From: Chloroflexota bacterium
Lineage (GTDB): Bacteria > Chloroflexota > Anaerolineae > J036 > Brachytrichaceae
Direction of reading: 5' to 3'
Assembly: GCA_030550095.1 (NCBI GenBank)
Contig: JAUQQA010000027.1
Coordinates: forward strand, 1 to 34,430
DNA: 34,430 nt
The number at the start of each line of letters is the position of its first letter. Position 1 is the stretch's first letter. The notes beneath the pieces are model-generated. The model worked only from the letters and a program-made list of their open reading frames with translations, did no database searches and had not been told where the DNA came from. The translations under genes were made by a program, and so were the position numbers. Positions 30,709 through 34,430 of the stretch are shown here, piece after piece.

Positions 30709-32238
30709 ATGGTGAACTTTCCCATTCTCACCTTGATCATGGTCGCGCCGCTGATCGGCGCCGCGATCATCTTGCTGATCCCAAAGGATCGCACCGACGC
30801 GATTAAAGTTGTGGCGGCAGCTGCGTCGTTTGTCTCGATGGCGCTCGCGTTTGTGGTCTTCCTCGCCTACGACCGCACGCAGGGCGGCTTCCAGTTCCAA
30901 GAGAAGGTGCCATGGATTCCTGAGTTCGGCATCAGCTATCACCTTGGCGTAGATGGATTCGCCGCGCCGCAGTTGCTGCTCACAGGCATTGTGATGTTCT
31001 CGGCAGTGCTCGTCTCGTGGCACGTTGAGGATCGCCCGCGCGAGTTTTTCGCCTTCTTGCTCATGCTGGTGGCGGGTGTGTTCGGCAGTTTCATGGCGCT
31101 GGACTTGTTCTTGATGCTCATCTTCTACGAGCTGGTGCTGTTCCCCGTGTATGTGCTGATCGCAGGGTGGGGCAGCAAGCGCCGCGAATACGCCGCAATG
31201 AAGTTGACGATCTACCTGTTCGTCGGCTCGCTCGTGGCGATCATCGGCATCTTGGCGCTCTACTTCCAGGCGGGCAACTCGTTTAACTTCTTCGACCTGA
31301 AGGACGGGGTGGCGAAGCTGCCGAACTCAGTCGAGGTGCAGCGCACGTGGTTCTTGCCGGTGTTTGTCGGCTTCGGCGTGCTGGCTTCGCTGTGGCCTTT
31401 GCACAACTGGTCGCCCGATGGTTACGCTGCTGCGCCGACGGCAGTCTCGATGTTGCACGGCGGCGTGCTGAAGGCAACTGGCGCTTATTGCGCTCTGCGC
31501 TTCGGCGTGCAACTGATGCCCCAGGGCGCGAGCTACTGGATGCCTATCGTGGTGTTCTTCGCCATGGCGGGCTTGATCTATGCCGCGCTGATCGCCTTCC
31601 GCCAGACGGATCTCAAGTACATCATCGGCTTCTCGTCAGTGAGCCACCTCGGCTTGGTGTTGCTGGGCATTGCAGCGCTGAACGAGTATGGCTTGAACGG
31701 CGCAGGCTTGGAGCTGTTCGCTGGCGGCGTGATGACCGGCTTGATGTTCGCGCTGGTGGGCATGATCTACGAGCGCTCACACCGCCGCGACCTTACCGAG
31801 CTGAGCGGCTTGGCGCGCGTGATGCCGATGGCTGGCGTGGGGTTTGTGATTGGCGCGCTCACGCTGATGGGCATGCCTGGCTTGCCCGGTTTCCCAGCGG
31901 AGGTGCAAATCTTCATGGGCTTGTGGAACGCTTCCACCACGCCAAGCTCGATGTTCCCCGGCGCAACAAACGGCTGGTATGCCGTGGTCGCGGTGGCGGG
32001 AATTCTCGCTGTGGTGATCAACGCTGCGTGGACGTTGCGCGTGGCGCAGCGGGTGTACTTCAGCGAGCCGCAACATCCTGAGCTGCTCTCGCTGCCAGGT
32101 TTAACCGCGCTGGAGAAGGTCGCCATCGCGCTGATGTGTGGTGTGTTGATCGTCGTCGGCGCGCTGCCGAACACGGTGATGAGCGCCATTGCGGCAGGCG
32201 TGCAAGGCATCGTGCAAGGTTTTGGGGCGGCAGGCTAA
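30709..32238 (+). CDS. nuoM2: second NuoM-like antiporter subunit (NuoM2)
   Basis: This 509-residue protein is clearly NuoM-like throughout but divergent from the neighbouring copy. The helix-5 glutamate (FYELVLFPVYVLIAGWG), the helix-8 lysine (HGGVLKATGAYCALR) and a helix-12 glutamate (GLPGFPAEVQIFMG) are kept. The helix-7 position that is Lys237 in the first copy is Leu225 here (VLASLWPLHNWSPDGY), with no other lysine in that helix. LPDAH has become SPDGY. In 2M-type complex I the extra NuoM is thought to insert between the usual antiporter subunits as a fourth channel. Whether this one pumps without the helix-7 lysine is open. The gene is tightly packed in the operon, with an AGGT site in the last codons of the first copy. 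Confidence 0.92.
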   Translation: MVNFPILTLIMVAPLIGAAIILLIPKDRTDAIKVVAAAASFVSMALAFVVFLAYDRTQGGFQFQEKVPWIPEFGISYHLGVDGFAAPQLLLTGIVMFSAVLVSWHVEDRPREFFAFLLMLVAGVFGSFMALDLFLMLIFYELVLFPVYVLIAGWGSKRREYAAMKLTIYLFVGSLVAIIGILALYFQAGNSFNFFDLKDGVAKLPNSVEVQRTWFLPVFVGFGVLASLWPLHNWSPDGYAAAPTAVSMLHGGVLKATGAYCALRFGVQLMPQGASYWMPIVVFFAMAGLIYAALIAFRQTDLKYIIGFSSVSHLGLVLLGIAALNEYGLNGAGLELFAGGVMTGLMFALVGMIYERSHRRDLTELSGLARVMPMAGVGFVIGALTLMGMPGLPGFPAEVQIFMGLWNASTTPSSMFPGATNGWYAVVAVAGILAVVINAAWTLRVAQRVYFSEPQHPELLSLPGLTALEKVAIALMCGVLIVVGALPNTVMSAIAAGVQGIVQGFGAAG

Positions 32239-32250
32239 TTGCAGTTGACG

Positions 32251-32562
32251 ATGGCAAAGCAAGGAGCGCATCAAGATCGCGCAGTGCTCACGGTGCGCGT
32301 TACGCCGCGCGCACGTCAAAACGCCATCATTGGCATTCAAGCCAATGGCACGATCCAAGTGCGCCTGAGCGCGCCCCCCGTTGATGGGCAAGCGAATGAA
32401 GCCTTGCTCGCGTTCCTTGCTGAAGTGCTGGACGTGCCTAAAACGCGCCTTGCCCTTGTGGCGGGACATGCGAGCCGGGAGAAACGGGTGATGGTCTCGG
32501 CGATGGACGCGGAGACCGCACACACGAAAATCGCGGCTCTCGTGCAAAAGCCGCGCAGTTGA
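32251..32562 (+). CDS. DUF167 (YggU) family protein
   Basis: This 103-residue small alpha/beta protein has the DUF167 pattern: VLTVRVTPRARQNAII near the N-terminus, QVRLSAPPVDGQANEALLAFLAEVLDV in the middle, and LVAGHASREKRV. The family is widespread from bacteria to humans and its biochemical role is unknown. The ATG at 32251 is preferred to the TTG at 32239, which directly abuts the nuoM2 stop codon. It lies between nuoM2 and nuoN in the same direction, 12 bases after the former and 42 before the latter, so it is probably co-transcribed with complex I genes. Whether it serves the complex or was inserted by chance is not evident. Confidence 0.9.
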   Translation: MAKQGAHQDRAVLTVRVTPRARQNAIIGIQANGTIQVRLSAPPVDGQANEALLAFLAEVLDVPKTRLALVAGHASREKRVMVSAMDAETAHTKIAALVQKPRS

Positions 32563-32604
32563 ACCAAAACGTTCTACCGATGAGAACTTGAATTCACAGC
32601 AACC

Positions 32605-34095
32605 ATGGGCGGATTCACAAGCGTCAATCCAGCGGAATTCCTCGGCATCTTGCCCGAAATTTTGCTCGTGCTCTGGGCAAGCGCGCTCTTCGCAGTGGAC
32701 CTGATCGCAGGTCAGAGCCTCACGCGGCGCGGCCTGGGTGTGCTTTCAGCAGGCGGTTTAGCTGTGATTTTGTTGATCACGCTGCTGACGGCGCCTGCTG
32801 AGCCGCAGGTCGTGCTTGGCGGCATGGTGCGCAATGACTTCTTCACCACCGCCTTCCGCGTGATTTTCATCGTCGGCGCGGCGTTGACGGCGTTGGTGGG
32901 GATCGACTTTCGCCCCATGCGCGCTGGAGGCGAGTTCTTTGTGCTCGTCACCTTCAGCGCGGCTGCGATGTCGCTGATGGCGGGCGCAAACGACATCATC
33001 TTGCTGTATCTCGCCACTGAAACGGCGAGCTTCTCGCTGTATTTGCTCACGGGCTTTTGGCGCGGCAACAAGCTGAGCGCAGAAGCTGCCCTAAAGTATT
33101 TCGTCTTTGGCGCCGTGACCTCGACCGCTATGCTCTTTGGCTTGAGCCTGCTGTTCGGCTTGAGCGGCGGCAACACCAACTACGCCGCGATCGCGCGCGC
33201 GTTGCTCGACCCGGCGCTGCGTGTGCCCGTGACGCTTGCGGCGTTGTTGGTGTTGGTGGGGTTCGCCTTCAAGACCTCAGCGGTGCCGTTCCACTTCTGG
33301 GCGCCAGATGTCTATCAAGGCGCGCCGACGCCTGTCGCTGGGTTCATCAGCACAGCCTCGAAGGCGGCTGGGTTCGCCATCTTGCTACGTTTTCTGTTTT
33401 ACACCTTGCCGCCTGGCACGAGCGAAGCCTCGCTGAGCTGGGCGACGCTGATGCAGCCGATCGCCATCCTCACTATGGTGTTGGGTAGTTTGTTCGCGCT
33501 GGTGCAGTCGGACGTGAAGCGCATGTTGGCCTACTCCAGCATTGCGCAAGCGGGCTACGTCTTCGTTGGTGTGAGCGCGTTGGCGCTGGGCGTTGCGAAC
33601 CGCGCTGAGGCGGTGGCTGCGGTGATCTTCTACCTGGCGACGTACATGCTCACCAACATCGCGGCGTTCGGCGCGCTTGGCATGGTGGAGTATCGTCTCG
33701 GCAGCACCGACATTAAGGCGTTCAACGGCTTGGGGCGCCGCGCGCCGTATTTAGCGCTGGCGATGTCGGCAGCGTTGCTCAGCCTGTTGGGCGCGCCGCC
33801 AATGGTCGGCTTTGTGGCGAAGTTGATCATCTTCCGCGAGGCGATCGGCGCGAACTTGATCGGCTTGGTGGTGATCGGCATCATCACGGTGCTGATCTCG
33901 GTCGCCTATTACCTCAACGTGGTGCGCGCGATGTACGTCGAGCGCAGCGAGGACGAGCAGAAGCCGCTCATCGTGCCCGCGCCAACGACGGTGGTGCTGT
34001 TCGTCACAGCGACGGGCATCTTGGCGCTCACGGCGATCTCGCCGCCGTTCTGGGAGATCGCGCTGCAAGCTGCGCGCGCGTTCTTGGGCGCGTGA
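32605..34095 (+). CDS. nuoN: NADH-quinone oxidoreductase subunit N
   Basis: This 496-residue antiporter-like subunit closes the operon. Channel residues are visible: the helix-5 glutamate in LYLATETASFSLYLLTGFW, the helix-7 lysine in GFAFKTSAVPFHFWAPDVYQGAPTPV, the helix-8 lysine in ISTASKAAGFA and the helix-12 lysine in MVGFVAKLIIF. It follows the DUF167 gene after 42 bases that carry no clear ribosome site. A strong intrinsic terminator lies 20 bases after its stop. With L, M and M2 it makes four antiporter-like subunits in one cluster. Confidence 0.95.
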   Translation: MGGFTSVNPAEFLGILPEILLVLWASALFAVDLIAGQSLTRRGLGVLSAGGLAVILLITLLTAPAEPQVVLGGMVRNDFFTTAFRVIFIVGAALTALVGIDFRPMRAGGEFFVLVTFSAAAMSLMAGANDIILLYLATETASFSLYLLTGFWRGNKLSAEAALKYFVFGAVTSTAMLFGLSLLFGLSGGNTNYAAIARALLDPALRVPVTLAALLVLVGFAFKTSAVPFHFWAPDVYQGAPTPVAGFISTASKAAGFAILLRFLFYTLPPGTSEASLSWATLMQPIAILTMVLGSLFALVQSDVKRMLAYSSIAQAGYVFVGVSALALGVANRAEAVAAVIFYLATYMLTNIAAFGALGMVEYRLGSTDIKAFNGLGRRAPYLALAMSAALLSLLGAPPMVGFVAKLIIFREAIGANLIGLVVIGIITVLISVAYYLNVVRAMYVERSEDEQKPLIVPAPTTVVLFVTATGILALTAISPPFWEIALQAARAFLGA

Positions 34096-34115
34096 GGCAG
34101 GGTGCAACGGAATGC

Positions 34116-34155
34116 CAACGCCTCGGTGTGATTTGCCGAGGCGTTGTTTTTTTTT
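34116..34155 (+). terminator. strong intrinsic terminator of the complex I operon
   Basis: CAACGCCTCGG (34116-34126) and CCGAGGCGTTG (34136-34146) form a perfect 11-bp stem with a 9-base loop, followed by nine Ts (34147-34155). The final T is also part of the stop codon of the convergent chaperonin gene. On the opposite strand the hairpin lacks a downstream T-run, so it should act mainly on the plus strand. Confidence 0.92.
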
Positions 34156-34430
34156 CACGGGTATGCCGAGGATTTTGGCTTGCGGTGATGCACGATCACG
34201 TCGGTGGTGAGCACCTGCGCCGCAAGGCTGCCAGCAACGCGCACCGCGTGCTCGAGCACTTCGAGCGCATCCACCACGCCAACTTGTGCCAGAGCTACCA
34301 GCTTGCCAGCGCGCACATCGAAGCCGAACGCGTCGCCATGCGCGCGGTTGGCTTCGCGTGCGGCGTGCACGCCGGCGCGCGCGTCGAGTCCAGCGTTGGC
34401 GAGGAGCACGCGCATGGGGGCTTCGAGACC
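34155..34430 (-). CDS. GroEL/HSP60-type chaperonin, C-terminal part (divergent)
   Basis: The frame is open to the window edge; 91 C-terminal residues are visible. GLEAPMRVLLANAGLDA corresponds to GroEL's ALEAPLRQIAENAG, GFDVRAGKLVALAQVGVVDALEVLEHAVRVAGSLAAQVLTTDVIV to its G-x-D-x-x-x-G-E-Y-x-D-M-x-x-x-G-I-I-D-P ending and the last ATP-domain helices. The match is clear but divergent: the GSVVV stretch after NAG is replaced by RAGVHAAREANRA, and there is no GGM-repeat tail (it ends HHRKPKSSAYP). It is therefore perhaps a second, specialised chaperonin copy. The protein would fold other proteins in an ATP-driven ring; whether a groES gene accompanies it cannot be seen. Confidence 0.82.
   Translation of the reverse strand, partial: GLEAPMRVLLANAGLDARAGVHAAREANRAHGDAFGFDVRAGKLVALAQVGVVDALEVLEHAVRVAGSLAAQVLTTDVIVHHRKPKSSAYP

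Noticed and set aside
32571-32587. Small inverted repeat GTTCT-N7-AGAAC before nuoN
   Set aside because: Only 5 bp arms with no T-run and wrong spacing for the GAAC-N4-GTTC box; likely chance.
24182-34095. Reading the cluster as a group 4 hydrogenase or Mrp antiporter
   Set aside because: NuoA and NuoH with quinone-site motifs and a typical NuoK/NuoJ set point to complex I, although the electron-input module is not visible, so an Fpo- or ferredoxin-type enzyme is not excluded.

Overview
This is a dense bacterial chromosome segment, roughly 60-65% G+C over most of its length, with 33 protein genes, almost no spare DNA, and no recognisable tRNA, rRNA, CRISPR array, insertion sequence or prophage. 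The gene set (RicT/PSP1 protein, C4 zinc-ribbon coiled-coil protein, AapQMP-type importer, a complex I membrane arm with two NuoM genes, a Gram-positive-type LexA box) and the many leaderless-looking starts fit a member of the Chloroflexota, perhaps an Anaerolineae-like thermophile. That assignment is inference; no rRNA is present to settle it.

Layout. 1-726: the 3' end of a GH78 alpha-L-rhamnosidase-like gene with clearly lower G+C than its neighbours. 835-4533: a membrane protein coupled to a pseudouridine-kinase-like PfkB protein, then a DUF255 thioredoxin-domain protein. 4517-6616: a methyltransferase divergent from a minimal soluble FtsK-type ATPase and a small two-helix membrane protein; the ATPase has a good promoter with a LexA-like box over its start site. 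6630-9014 (minus): an MFS transporter and a family-4 glycosyltransferase. 9151-11076: a short-chain dehydrogenase and a dGTPase. 11078-13296 (minus): two tandem secreted SGNH-like proteins with altered catalytic motifs. 13367-16467: carbamate kinase, tRNA-dihydrouridine synthase and a second glycosyltransferase. 16464-19101 (minus): RicT and glutamate dehydrogenase.

19298-22475 is an amino-acid ABC importer (AapQ-AapM-AapP type, no binding protein) divergent from glutamate dehydrogenase; the two share overlapping promoters, and the dehydrogenase has a folded 5' leader. A lipoprotein and a zinc-ribbon coiled-coil protein follow.

24182-34095 encodes the membrane arm of respiratory complex I: nuoA, H, J, K, L, M, a second M, and N, with a DUF167 gene before nuoN. 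The peripheral-arm genes (B, C, D, E, F, G, I) are absent from the window. NuoL has a histidine-rich insert and a lateral helix about 26 residues longer than usual, which fits a '2M' complex I with four antiporter-like subunits; the second NuoM lacks the lysine normally found in the proton channel at TM7. An intrinsic terminator lies between nuoA and nuoH, and a strong one closes the operon. The window ends in the C-terminus of a divergent GroEL-type chaperonin on the minus strand.

Two translation modes seem to coexist. Genes at the head of a transcript often have a TANNNT -10 box 7-12 bases before the start codon and no Shine-Dalgarno site, while genes inside operons carry good GGAGG-type sites.
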